From NCBI GenBank assembly GCA_017525035.1, contig JAFXTH010000008.1, positions 1 to 34,435 on the forward strand: a stretch of 34,435 nucleotides of DNA, given 5' to 3'. Under the pieces are notes generated by a model. That model did not search any database and was not told where the DNA came from. It was given only the letters and a program-made list of their open reading frames with translations. Both the position numbers and the translations under genes were made by a program. This document shows positions 21,816 to 29,032 of this stretch, piece by piece. The stretch's first letter is position 1, and each line of letters starts with the position of its first letter. Origin of the DNA: Bacilli bacterium (lineage in GTDB: Bacteria; Bacillota_I; Bacilli_A; RF39; UBA660).

Positions 21816-22394
21816 ATGAATAGAGAAGAATTATCTAAAATCAAAGTAGGAGATACTGAACTACCTAAAGAAGTTATTGACCTACTTATGGACTTGAATG
21901 GAAAGTCTATTAATGGACTAAAACAAGAACTAGAGAAAGTCAAAACTGAAAAAGAGGGATTAGAAACTCAACTAACTGAAGCTAATCAAAAAATTGAAAG
22001 TTTCAAAGAAATTGATGTTGATAAGATTAAGGCACAGGCAGATGAGTGGAAAAAGAAGTATGAAACTGATACTAAAGCATTGAAAGATAGTTTATCTCAA
22101 AAAGATTATGATTATAAAATTAGTGAACTTACTAATGGATTAAAATTTTCAAGTAATGGTGCTAAAAAGTCATTTATTAATGATTTAAAAGAAAAAGGAC
22201 TAAAACTAGAAAATGATACATTATTAGGTTTTGATGATTTTGTTAAGTCATATCAAGAAACTGACCCTAGTGCATTTATAAAAGAAGCTGAAACTACAAG
22301 TGAAGTATTTACTTCAACAGGGGAAAGTCATACAGCAACAAGTAGTGATGAAGATGCTTATATAGACCACATTATGGGATTAGATAATAAGTAA
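21816..22394 (+). CDS. Scaffolding protein (phage GP20 family)
   Basis: 192 residues. N-terminal LSKIKVGDTELPKEVIDLLMDLNGKSINGLKQELE leads into a coiled coil (VKTEKEGLETQLTEANQKI, KIKAQADEWKKKYETDTKAL), followed by a short helical region and a Ser/Thr-rich acidic tail. This is the GP20/PF06810 scaffold pattern. It directs capsid assembly and precedes the major capsid gene, as usual. SD AGGAGG. Confidence 0.85.
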   Translation: MNREELSKIKVGDTELPKEVIDLLMDLNGKSINGLKQELEKVKTEKEGLETQLTEANQKIESFKEIDVDKIKAQADEWKKKYETDTKALKDSLSQKDYDYKISELTNGLKFSSNGAKKSFINDLKEKGLKLENDTLLGFDDFVKSYQETDPSAFIKEAETTSEVFTSTGESHTATSSDEDAYIDHIMGLDNK

Positions 22395-22406
22395 TTGGGA
22401 TTATAT

Positions 22407-22438
22407 ATACCTCTAAATAAAACAAAGGAAAGAGGTAT
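22407..22438 (+). promoter_or_regulatory. Hairpin over the capsid gene ribosome binding site
   Basis: ATACCTCT (22407-22414) pairs perfectly with AGAGGTAT (22431-22438), which contains the GAGG likely used as SD for the capsid ATG at 22445. The 16-nt loop shows an alternative AAAGGA. Closing or opening the stem could tune capsid synthesis. Confidence 0.5.
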
Positions 22439-22444
22439 TTAAAA

Positions 22445-23314
22445 ATGAATAGTATAACAAAATTTAAAAAATATATAGACAGATTAGATGCTGTTTATAA
22501 AAATGCATCATTAACAGCTGATTTAGATGGTGATGCTACATTAGTTAGAGATGGAGCAAATGCAAATGAAATCATTGTTCCAAAAATGAGTTTAGATGGT
22601 CTTGCTGACTATTCAAGAAATGGTGGATATGTTAGTGGAGATGTAACACTTACAAATGAAACTGTTGCATTCAACTATGATAGAGGTAGAAAATTTGGTG
22701 TTGATGCAATGGATAATGAAGAAACTGCTGGAGTTGCTTTTGGTAAACTTGGTAGTGAATTTATTAGAACTAAAGTTGTTCCAGAAGTAGATGCTTTCAG
22801 ATTTGCAACTTATTGTGGAATAAGTGGAATTGGTAAAGCAACTGCTGGTACATTAAGTACAGGTGCTGATGTAATTGGTGCTTTAAGAACTGCTACAAGT
22901 ACAATGGATGAAGCAGAAGTTCCTATGGAAAATAGAATACTTTATATCACTCCAACATTATATGGATTAGTTCAAGATATGGATACTTCTAAATCAAGAG
23001 AAGTATTAGAAAGATTTAGTAAAGTAGTTTTAGTTCCACAAACAAGATTTTATACAGCAATTGACTTAAATGATGGTACAACATTAGGAGAAGAAGCTGG
23101 TGGATATGCTAAAGCTAGTGCTGGTAAAGATATCAACTTTATGGTTATTGAAAAATCAGCAGTATTACAATATCCAAAACATATAGTAAACAAAGTTATT
23201 AATCCTGAACTTAACCAAGAAAGTGATAAATGGTTATTCTTCTTTAGAGAATATGGACTTGCTGATGTTTATGATAATAAAGTAGCAGGAATTTATCTAC
23301 ATAATAAAGCATAA
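22445..23314 (+). CDS. Major capsid protein (HK97 fold)
   Basis: 289 residues: helix-rich start (ITKFKKYIDRLDAVYKNASLTADLD), beta segments (NEIIVPKMSLDGLADYSRN, GDVTLTNETVAFNYDRGRKFGVD), the long helix/A-domain region (VPEVDAFRFATYCGISG, ADVIGALRTATSTMDEAEVP, ILYITPTLYGLVQDM), and a C-terminal AVLQYPKHIVNKVINPE with FFREYGLADVYDNKVAGIYLH. This matches the gut/Firmicutes HK97-type capsid group. It follows the scaffold and precedes a capsid-associated small protein. No N-terminal maturation delta domain is evident. Confidence 0.85.
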   Translation: MNSITKFKKYIDRLDAVYKNASLTADLDGDATLVRDGANANEIIVPKMSLDGLADYSRNGGYVSGDVTLTNETVAFNYDRGRKFGVDAMDNEETAGVAFGKLGSEFIRTKVVPEVDAFRFATYCGISGIGKATAGTLSTGADVIGALRTATSTMDEAEVPMENRILYITPTLYGLVQDMDTSKSREVLERFSKVVLVPQTRFYTAIDLNDGTTLGEEAGGYAKASAGKDINFMVIEKSAVLQYPKHIVNKVINPELNQESDKWLFFFREYGLADVYDNKVAGIYLHNKA

Positions 23315-23329
23315 TAGGAGGTATCTCTT

Positions 23330-23662
23330 ATGGCAATTATAGATAGTAGATTAAAAGACTGTGATACAGACCAAGATGTAACAGAAAACTTCAATAGAGT
23401 TTTAAGTTTGCTTGATACTATAAATGAAGTAGTTGCAGATTTAGAAGATAGCCAATTATTCAAAGTAGTATTTGATAGTGATGGTGGAAGTTCAGTTGCA
23501 ACTCAATATGTAATTGAGGGAGAAAAAGCAACAGAACCTGCTGACCCAACTAAAGAAGATTATACATTTGATGGTTGGTATAATGGTGAGGTTGAATATG
23601 ACTTTACTAAACCTGTAAAAGAACATTTAAGTTTAAAAGCGACTTGGACTGCTGATGAATAG
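23330..23662 (+). CDS. Capsid-adjacent protein with InlB B-repeat domain
   Basis: 110 residues. Residues 1-42 are helical (DSRLKDCDTDQDVTENFNRVL, LDTINEVVADLED). Residues 43-110 (FKVVFDSDGGSSVATQYVIEGE, ATEPADPTKEDYTFDGWYN, YDFTKPVKEHLSLKATW) match the InlB B-repeat/Flg_new (Listeria-Bacteroides repeat) beta-grasp domain, usually found on surface adhesins. Fused to a capsid-side helical domain it suggests a decoration protein that could bind mucus or cell surfaces. SD TAGGAGG right after the capsid gene. The binding role is inferred. Confidence 0.7.
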   Translation: MAIIDSRLKDCDTDQDVTENFNRVLSLLDTINEVVADLEDSQLFKVVFDSDGGSSVATQYVIEGEKATEPADPTKEDYTFDGWYNGEVEYDFTKPVKEHLSLKATWTADE

Positions 23663-23671
23663 GAGGAAACT

Positions 23672-23818
23672 ATGGCAAGAACAGTTGGTTTAATAGAAGA
23701 ACCTAAAAAAATTAAAGAAACAATAGAAGAACCTATTGTAGAGGAAGAAGTAGCTGAAGAAGTTATAGAAGAACCTGTAATAGAAGAACCTATTGTTGAA
23801 AAAAAAGGTAAAAAATAA
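23672..23818 (+). CDS. Small acidic repeat protein (48 aa)
   Basis: 48 residues, mostly Glu, Pro, Ile and Val in an EEP(I/V)(V/I) repeat (IEEPIVEEEVAEEVIEEP), flanked by basic ends (MARTVGLIEEPKK and EKKGKK). It has a perfect SD (AGGAGG). It lies between the InlB-repeat protein and the connector. Probably disordered; no family known. Confidence 0.6.
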   Translation: MARTVGLIEEPKKIKETIEEPIVEEEVAEEVIEEPVIEEPIVEKKGKK

Positions 23819-23839
23819 TAATTGAAAGGAGAGTGTACT

Positions 23840-24169
23840 ATGTTAAATTATGCTGATTATCATTATTATAGTGATATATATAAAGGTAGTTTATCACAGG
23901 CACTCTTTAATTCTTTAATAAACAAAGCAAGTAGAACAATAGATAGGTATGTAAATAAAAAAATTACTTTAGAAGATTTAGATAAATATGAAGAAGTAAA
24001 ATATGTTGCTTGTGCTTTATGTGATAAATTAAATACTATTTCAAATAGTAATGTATCTAGTATCTCAATTGATGGAGTATCGAAGACATTTAAAAGTTCT
24101 AATGAACAAAAAAAAGAACTTGAAGATGTATTAGATAATCTCCCTGAAGATTTAGTGAGGTATCTATAA
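23840..24169 (+). CDS. Head-tail connector / adaptor protein
   Basis: 109 residues. YADYHYYSDIYKGSLSQALFNSLINKASRTIDRYVNKKI followed by EVKYVACALCDKLNT is the layout of the gp6/YqbG-type head-tail adaptor. ATG 23840 is chosen because AAAGGAG is at 23825-23831. It docks below the portal to extend the DNA channel. First of four overlapping connector-type genes. Confidence 0.7.
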   Translation: MLNYADYHYYSDIYKGSLSQALFNSLINKASRTIDRYVNKKITLEDLDKYEEVKYVACALCDKLNTISNSNVSSISIDGVSKTFKSSNEQKKELEDVLDNLPEDLVRYL

Positions 24170-24534
24170 TGGATGATTTATTGCAAGACATTACTTTATA
24201 CCATAAAACTAATAATGGTTATGTAATATATCCATTAATTGCTAGTTATAGAGGAACATCAATTTTGAATAGAAATACCACAGGAGTTAATACTACTGAT
24301 AGTATTCTAATAAGGATATTTTTTAAGGATAATAATGCATTTGAAATATCTAAAGATGATGTAATTGTAAATCAACTTGTAGATGATACTATTGTTGATA
24401 ACACTATTCCTTTAACACAATTGCAAAATAAATATGGTAAAGAGAATGTATTTAAAGTAAGAAGTATTGATAAATTCAAATTTGATGATAATGATTTGTC
24501 AGAACTAAACCATATTAAAGTTGGATTAATCTAA
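24169..24534 (+). CDS. Head closure / connector protein
   Basis: 121 residues: DITLYHKTNNGYVIYPLIASYRGTSI, then beta segments (SILIRIFFKDNNAFEISKDDVIV) ending ELNHIKVGLI. This resembles DUF6751/stopper-type proteins seen at this position in Firmicutes phages. SD GAGGT; stop overlaps the next start (TAATG). It seals or gates the connector after packaging (inferred from position). Confidence 0.6.
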   Translation: MDDLLQDITLYHKTNNGYVIYPLIASYRGTSILNRNTTGVNTTDSILIRIFFKDNNAFEISKDDVIVNQLVDDTIVDNTIPLTQLQNKYGKENVFKVRSIDKFKFDDNDLSELNHIKVGLI

Positions 24535-25004
24535 TGGCAAGAATACATAACATAGAATTTCCTAAAGGCAAAATACTTTTAGGAAATGATGGGAAAGCAT
24601 ATTTAAAATACAATGAGAGTTATGTTAATAAATTTAATAATAATTTTAATAGAACTCAAATGTATTTAGATGAAACAGTTGCTAAAGAATTATCTGGTTA
24701 TGTTTCATTCAAAAGTGGTATGCAATCTTTATCAATTCCTTTGTCTACTGATTATGGAAGTGGAATTGTATCTATATCAGTTCCTTATGCTAGATTTCAG
24801 GCTTATGGAAAAGTGATGGTAGGTGAGCAAAGTGGAAGTGCATGGGCAAAAAAAGGAGAGAAAAAGATAGTTACTACTAGAGATTTAAAATATCATTCAA
24901 ACTCAAAAAGAGGTAAATTCCCATTTGAAAGAATGAAAGCTGATAAAAAAGACAGCATTTTAAGACAAGTTAGTGCTTATGCTAGGAGGTTAAATAATGG
25001 ATAA
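24534..25004 (+). CDS. Minor capsid / connector protein (Minor_capsid_2-like)
   Basis: 156 residues: IEFPKGKILLGNDGKAYLKYNE, VAKELSGYVSFKSGMQSLSIP, YARFQAYGKVMVGEQSGSAWAKKGEKK, ending FERMKADKKDSILRQVSAYARR. This is the pattern of the Minor_capsid_2 (PF11114)/HK97-gp10-like connector group. Overlaps neighbours on both sides. Confidence 0.65.
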   Translation: MARIHNIEFPKGKILLGNDGKAYLKYNESYVNKFNNNFNRTQMYLDETVAKELSGYVSFKSGMQSLSIPLSTDYGSGIVSISVPYARFQAYGKVMVGEQSGSAWAKKGEKKIVTTRDLKYHSNSKRGKFPFERMKADKKDSILRQVSAYARRLNNG

Positions 25005-25425
25005 TAGTATAAATGAATGGTTGCAACAATTTGAGATAGTTCAAGAAATAGCACAATATGAAGAAATACATACTGAAAGACTTACTGATAATTTAAAAAA
25101 TCTTGCATTACAAAGAACAGGATTTGTTGAATTAGATAAGAAATATGTAACTGATAAATGCTGGTATAGACAATACCAATATATGCTTTTATTAAAGAGT
25201 GAAAGTGAAAGTGATATACAAAGATTATCTAATCTTGACTGGTTAGATGAATTAAGTGATAAATTAGCAGATGCTAATAGTAGTAAAGATTTCCCAGTAT
25301 TAGATGGGAAAGAAGTATATGAGGTAAGTTGTGCTAATGCACTTACTTATCAAGAAGGTGAAGATGGTGCAACAAGTGTCTATTCACTTCAAATATATTT
25401 TAATATCAAAGGAGGATTAAAATGA
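24997..25425 (+). CDS. Tail terminator / Minor_capsid_3-like protein
   Basis: 142 residues: INEWLQQFEIVQEIAQYEEIHTE, LQRTGFVELDKKYVTDKCWYRQYQYMLLLKSE, LSNLDWLDELSDKL, and a beta-rich end (YEVSCANALTYQEGEDGATSVYSLQIYFNIKG). This matches minor capsid 3/tail-completion proteins, which cap the tube and join it to the head. SD AGGAGG. The major tail gene starts on the stop overlap. Confidence 0.65.
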   Translation: MDNSINEWLQQFEIVQEIAQYEEIHTERLTDNLKNLALQRTGFVELDKKYVTDKCWYRQYQYMLLLKSESESDIQRLSNLDWLDELSDKLADANSSKDFPVLDGKEVYEVSCANALTYQEGEDGATSVYSLQIYFNIKGGLK

Positions 25426-25937
25426 AATTAAATATACAATTATTTGCAGGTAATGACCCAGTTGATGTAATGACTTATGATGAAGCACATTACTTTGATA
25501 TTGGTACAAGTACAACACCTAATGTAGTATTAGGTGGAGTAATTACTCAATTAGATGAAAATTCTAATCCAAATGAGCAAGAAAAACAATATATTACTCA
25601 AAAATCATCTACAACAAAGGTTACAGGTTTTGCAAATGAATTTCCAATTACTATGGATCTAGTTAAAAATGAAGAAGTAAGTGAATACTTTTATGAAATA
25701 TTTAGAGATAGAAAAGTAGGAACTGATGCACAAGTAATTCATTATATAGTTGAATTATGGAATGGAACAGGAACTGATAATGTATATAAAGCTAGAAAAA
25801 TAGTTCAAACAGTTTCTATCACAGGAAAAGTAGCCAACCCTGGTGAACAAATCAACTTCACAGGTTCACTAAAAGGTGGAGATTTTGTAGATGGAACATT
25901 TAATACAAGTACAAAAATTTTTACAGCAACAGTTTAA
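25422..25937 (+). CDS. Major tail tube protein
   Basis: 171 residues starting MKLNIQLFAGNDPVDVMTYDEA, a start common to phage tube and capsid genes. Beta-rich body (VTGFANEFPITMDLVKN, IVELWNGTGTDNVYKARKIVQTVSITGKVANPGEQINFTGSLKGG) ends TKIFTATV, typical of siphophage tube proteins. SD AAAGGAGG. Followed by chaperones and tape measure, as expected. Confidence 0.8.
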   Translation: MKLNIQLFAGNDPVDVMTYDEAHYFDIGTSTTPNVVLGGVITQLDENSNPNEQEKQYITQKSSTTKVTGFANEFPITMDLVKNEEVSEYFYEIFRDRKVGTDAQVIHYIVELWNGTGTDNVYKARKIVQTVSITGKVANPGEQINFTGSLKGGDFVDGTFNTSTKIFTATV

Positions 25938-25963
25938 TTAAATAAAGAAAGAGGTAATTTTAA

Positions 25964-26326
25964 ATGTATAAAATAGGATATGAACAAACTGATAAAAAAA
26001 TAATAGTAGATATATATGGAATAGAATTTGAAGTAAAAAAATTAGAAACAAAATTATTAAAAGAAATAGAAGAATTAAAGAATGAAAATATAGAAGATTT
26101 TAAAGAATTATATAAATATGTTGATTTATTTTTAGGTGATGGTGCTAGTGAAGAAATCAATGCTAAAAGAAAAGAAGATGGTTATGATGACATGGATTAC
26201 AATGTAATTATTGCTATTATTGATTTGGTAATTGATGTTTATAAAAAGAATTATGAACAAATAATGGCATATAAAAATAAATTCAACCATTATCAAAATA
26301 GATTTAATAGGAGAAAAAGATATTAA
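25964..26326 (+). CDS. Tail assembly chaperone (gpG-like)
   Basis: 120 residues: beta start (YKIGYEQTDKKIIVDIYGIEFEV), then acidic helices (LLKEIEELKNENIEDFKELY, YNVIIAIIDLVIDVYKKN) and a basic end (FNRRKRY). Size, acidic helical body and position between tube and tape measure fit gpG-type chaperones. SD AGAGGT. It overlaps the Gp15-like gene by one base. Confidence 0.65.
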   Translation: MYKIGYEQTDKKIIVDIYGIEFEVKKLETKLLKEIEELKNENIEDFKELYKYVDLFLGDGASEEINAKRKEDGYDDMDYNVIIAIIDLVIDVYKKNYEQIMAYKNKFNHYQNRFNRRKRY

Positions 26327-26868
26327 TGAGAATGTATAACAAATTACCTCAAATCTTAATGATAAATAATAAAGAGATAAGAATTAATACTGATTATAGG
26401 TTGTTTGTTAAATTTGAAATAGAAATGCAGGAGAATGACACAAAAAGAGCAATGAAAAATGTTTTGAGTGCATTTTATCCTGCTTTTTTACTAACTGATA
26501 TTACTATGGAAATGGTAGACAAGTTTATATGGTTTTATAAATGTGGCAAAGAAGATGTGGCAAAGTGTGGTGGAAAAGGAAATAATACTAGAAGCTATGA
26601 CTATAAAATTGATGATGACCTTATATATAGTGCTTTTATGGAGTGCTATAAAATAGATTTATCAAAAGGGATGCATTGGTGGAAATTCAAAGCATTACTA
26701 AATGGTCTTAATAGCAATTGTGAATTTTGCAAAATAAAATCATACAGACTATATAATGGTAAGGATAAGAACCTTTTAGAACTAAAAGAATTTTATAAAT
26801 TACCACCTACTGGGATAGAATTAGAAAACAAATTAAGACAACAAAAACTATATGAAGCATTAAAGTAG
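26326..26868 (+). CDS. Gp15-family tail assembly protein
   Basis: 180 residues: LPQILMINNKEIRINTDYRLFVKFEIEM, AFYPAFLLTDITMEMVDKFIWFY, DYKIDDDLIYSAFMECYKIDL, MHWWKFKALLNGLNSNCEFCKIKSYR. The HWWKF and KIKSYR blocks mark the phage Gp15 family (PF06854), which replaces gpGT in many Firmicutes siphophages as second chaperone for tape measure and tube. No classical slippery heptamer joins it to the preceding gene. Confidence 0.8.
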   Translation: MRMYNKLPQILMINNKEIRINTDYRLFVKFEIEMQENDTKRAMKNVLSAFYPAFLLTDITMEMVDKFIWFYKCGKEDVAKCGGKGNNTRSYDYKIDDDLIYSAFMECYKIDLSKGMHWWKFKALLNGLNSNCEFCKIKSYRLYNGKDKNLLELKEFYKLPPTGIELENKLRQQKLYEALK

Positions 26869-26877
26869 GAGGTGAAT

Positions 26878-28662
26878 ATGAATAATATTGCTGGAAGTTT
26901 ACATTATGACACTAAAATGGATACATCTGGAATAGATAAAGGTGTAAATGATGTAGAAAAAAAAGCAAAAGGTGTAAGCCAAACAATGGCAGTTGCTATT
27001 GGTAATATAATATCCAATTTAGCAAGTATAGCAGTACAGGGTTTAAAACAAATAGCAAGTGCTGGTATTACATATAATGCACAAATAGAAAAATATCAAA
27101 CTGCTTTAACTACGCTTACAAAAGATGCAGATAAAGCAAATAAAATAATTGAACAAATAAAAGAAGATGCAGCTAGAACACCATTTGATGTAAATGGATT
27201 AGTACAAGCAAACCAACTTCTTATAAGTGCTGGTGTATCAAGTGAAAAAGCAAGAAAAGATATTCTAGCTTTAGGAAATGCAGTTTCTGCTACTGGTGGT
27301 GGAAATGAAGAATTACAAAGAATGGCAGTTAATCTGCAACAAATAAAAAATGTAGGTAAAGCAAGTTCATTAGATATAAAACAATTTGCTTATGCTGGAA
27401 TTGATGTATATGGATTACTTGCTGATGCAACAGGAAAAACAAGAAAAGAAGTTGCAGATATGAAAGTTACTTATGATGATTTAACTTATGCTTTAGCATT
27501 TGCATCAGAAGAAGGTGGAAGATATGCTAATGCAATGGAAAATCAAAGTTTAACACTTAATGGTCAACTTTCTAACTTAAAAGATAACTTAAATGCTTTT
27601 ATTGGTGATGCAATGACACCACTATTTACATTGTTAAGGGATGATGTATTACCTGTTGTAAATGCTTTAATTCAAAGTGAGGGAAATGCACAAGAACTAT
27701 TAGTAGGATTAAGTGATAAATTAATTAATTTTGTTACTAATGCTTTAACAAAACTAATAGATATGCTCCCTCAAATGGTTGATATAGGGGTATCTATTAT
27801 ATTAAATTTAGTAGATGGGATTACAAAACAAATCCCAACTTTGGTAAAGAAAGTTGTTGAGGTAATTGAAAAAATTGGAGATACAATAATTGATAATTTA
27901 GATTTAATTGTAGATACAGGGCTTGATTTAATTATTGCATTAAGCAATTCATTGGTAGATAACCTACCAACACTTTTGTCAAAAATACCTAGTATGGTAG
28001 AAAAGATGGCAATTAAATTTACTGAACCAGAAACACTAGCAAAAATAATAAGTGCTGGTGGAACTATAATTTATAATTTAATGAAAGGAATGATACAAGC
28101 TACTATTGAATTATACAAATTACCTAAAACAATAGGTAGAGATTTAGGAACTAGATTTAGAGAAGCAGTAAATGATATAGACTGGAAAGAATTTGGAAAA
28201 TGGATTATAGATGGTATCAAAAATGGTATTAGTTCAAAAGCAACTGAACTATATGACAAAGTAAAAAGTGTTTTAAGTAAAGCATTAGAAAAAGCAAAAA
28301 AGACACTAAAAATTGGTAGTCCATCAAAAGTTTTTGCTGATGAGATAGGGCATTGGATACCAGCAGGTGTTGCAGTTGGAATTGAAGCAAATACTGATAG
28401 TGTAGATAAAGCATTAGATGACTTAAATGATGATATGGTTAATAAAATGACAAAAGCAGTAAATGTAGAAACAGGTAAGATAAACTTTAGTGGAACAAAT
28501 GGAACAGTTACACAAATGTTAAGTGCTTATGGAACAACAATTGTAGAAAATAATAATAAGTTATATCTTGATGGTGATGAAATATATGCAAATCAACAAA
28601 TAGTAAGTGCTAAAAAGAACTTACAAACTCAATTTGGAGGTGGTTATAGTGTATCTTCTTAA
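26878..28662 (+). CDS. Tape measure protein (short)
   Basis: 594 residues from ATG 26878 (SD AGGAGG; an in-frame GTG at 26872 is less likely). N-terminal TMP domain: YDTKMDTSGIDKGVNDVEKKAKGV, ITYNAQIEKYQTALTTLTKDADKANKII, ELQRMAVNLQQIKNVGKAS. The middle has hydrophobic spans (LIDMLPQMVDIGVSIILNLVDG, LIVDTGLDLIIALSNS) as in tape measures that enter the membrane. The KTLKIGSPSKVFADEIGHWIPAG motif near the end is classic. With about 0.15 nm per residue the tail would be roughly 90 nm (inference). Confidence 0.9.
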   Translation: MNNIAGSLHYDTKMDTSGIDKGVNDVEKKAKGVSQTMAVAIGNIISNLASIAVQGLKQIASAGITYNAQIEKYQTALTTLTKDADKANKIIEQIKEDAARTPFDVNGLVQANQLLISAGVSSEKARKDILALGNAVSATGGGNEELQRMAVNLQQIKNVGKASSLDIKQFAYAGIDVYGLLADATGKTRKEVADMKVTYDDLTYALAFASEEGGRYANAMENQSLTLNGQLSNLKDNLNAFIGDAMTPLFTLLRDDVLPVVNALIQSEGNAQELLVGLSDKLINFVTNALTKLIDMLPQMVDIGVSIILNLVDGITKQIPTLVKKVVEVIEKIGDTIIDNLDLIVDTGLDLIIALSNSLVDNLPTLLSKIPSMVEKMAIKFTEPETLAKIISAGGTIIYNLMKGMIQATIELYKLPKTIGRDLGTRFREAVNDIDWKEFGKWIIDGIKNGISSKATELYDKVKSVLSKALEKAKKTLKIGSPSKVFADEIGHWIPAGVAVGIEANTDSVDKALDDLNDDMVNKMTKAVNVETGKINFSGTNGTVTQMLSAYGTTIVENNNKLYLDGDEIYANQQIVSAKKNLQTQFGGGYSVSS

Positions 28663-29032
28663 AAAAATAAATGATAATGATGATTTTACTTTTAGTAAAA
28701 TATTAGAAAGTGGTTATAGTATAGAAGAACAACCTAATACAATTTCTAAAATACAATTTATAAATGGGAATAGAAAAAGAGTATATACCACTTATGAGGA
28801 CTGCAGAATAAGAGTTGAATTAGGTGGACTTGATGAAACTGATACCATCAATTATTTAAGTAATTTAACTGATGGAGAATATGAGTATTGGAGTATTGAA
28901 CATAATGAGTATAGAAATGCTAATTTTATAATTACAAAACCAACATTAGTAGCAGGAAAAGTATTGTCTACAAATAATTACTATTTAGAGGACTTTACAG
29001 TGCTTTTAGAAAAGAGTAGTGATGTAGAATGA
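28649..29032 (+). CDS. Distal tail protein (Dit-like)
   Basis: 127 residues from GTG 28649, chosen because GGAGGT lies 7 nt upstream inside the tape measure end; a longer in-frame ATG at 28607 has no SD and would overlap by 56 bp. VYLLKKINDNDDFTFSKI, SKIQFINGNRKRVYTTYEDCRIRVELGGLDE, FIITKPTLVAGK, FTVLLEKSS. Position between tape measure and tail tip plus the beta-rich content suggest a Dit or tail-tip adaptor. The family call is moderate. Confidence 0.6.
   Translation: MYLLKKINDNDDFTFSKILESGYSIEEQPNTISKIQFINGNRKRVYTTYEDCRIRVELGGLDETDTINYLSNLTDGEYEYWSIEHNEYRNANFIITKPTLVAGKVLSTNNYYLEDFTVLLEKSSDVE

Noticed and set aside
26281..26330. Possible programmed frameshift joining the two tail chaperone genes
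   Set aside because: The second gene is in the -1 frame, but no X XXY YYZ heptamer is present and a stop lies in the -1 frame shortly upstream; Gp15-type second chaperones are normally independent.
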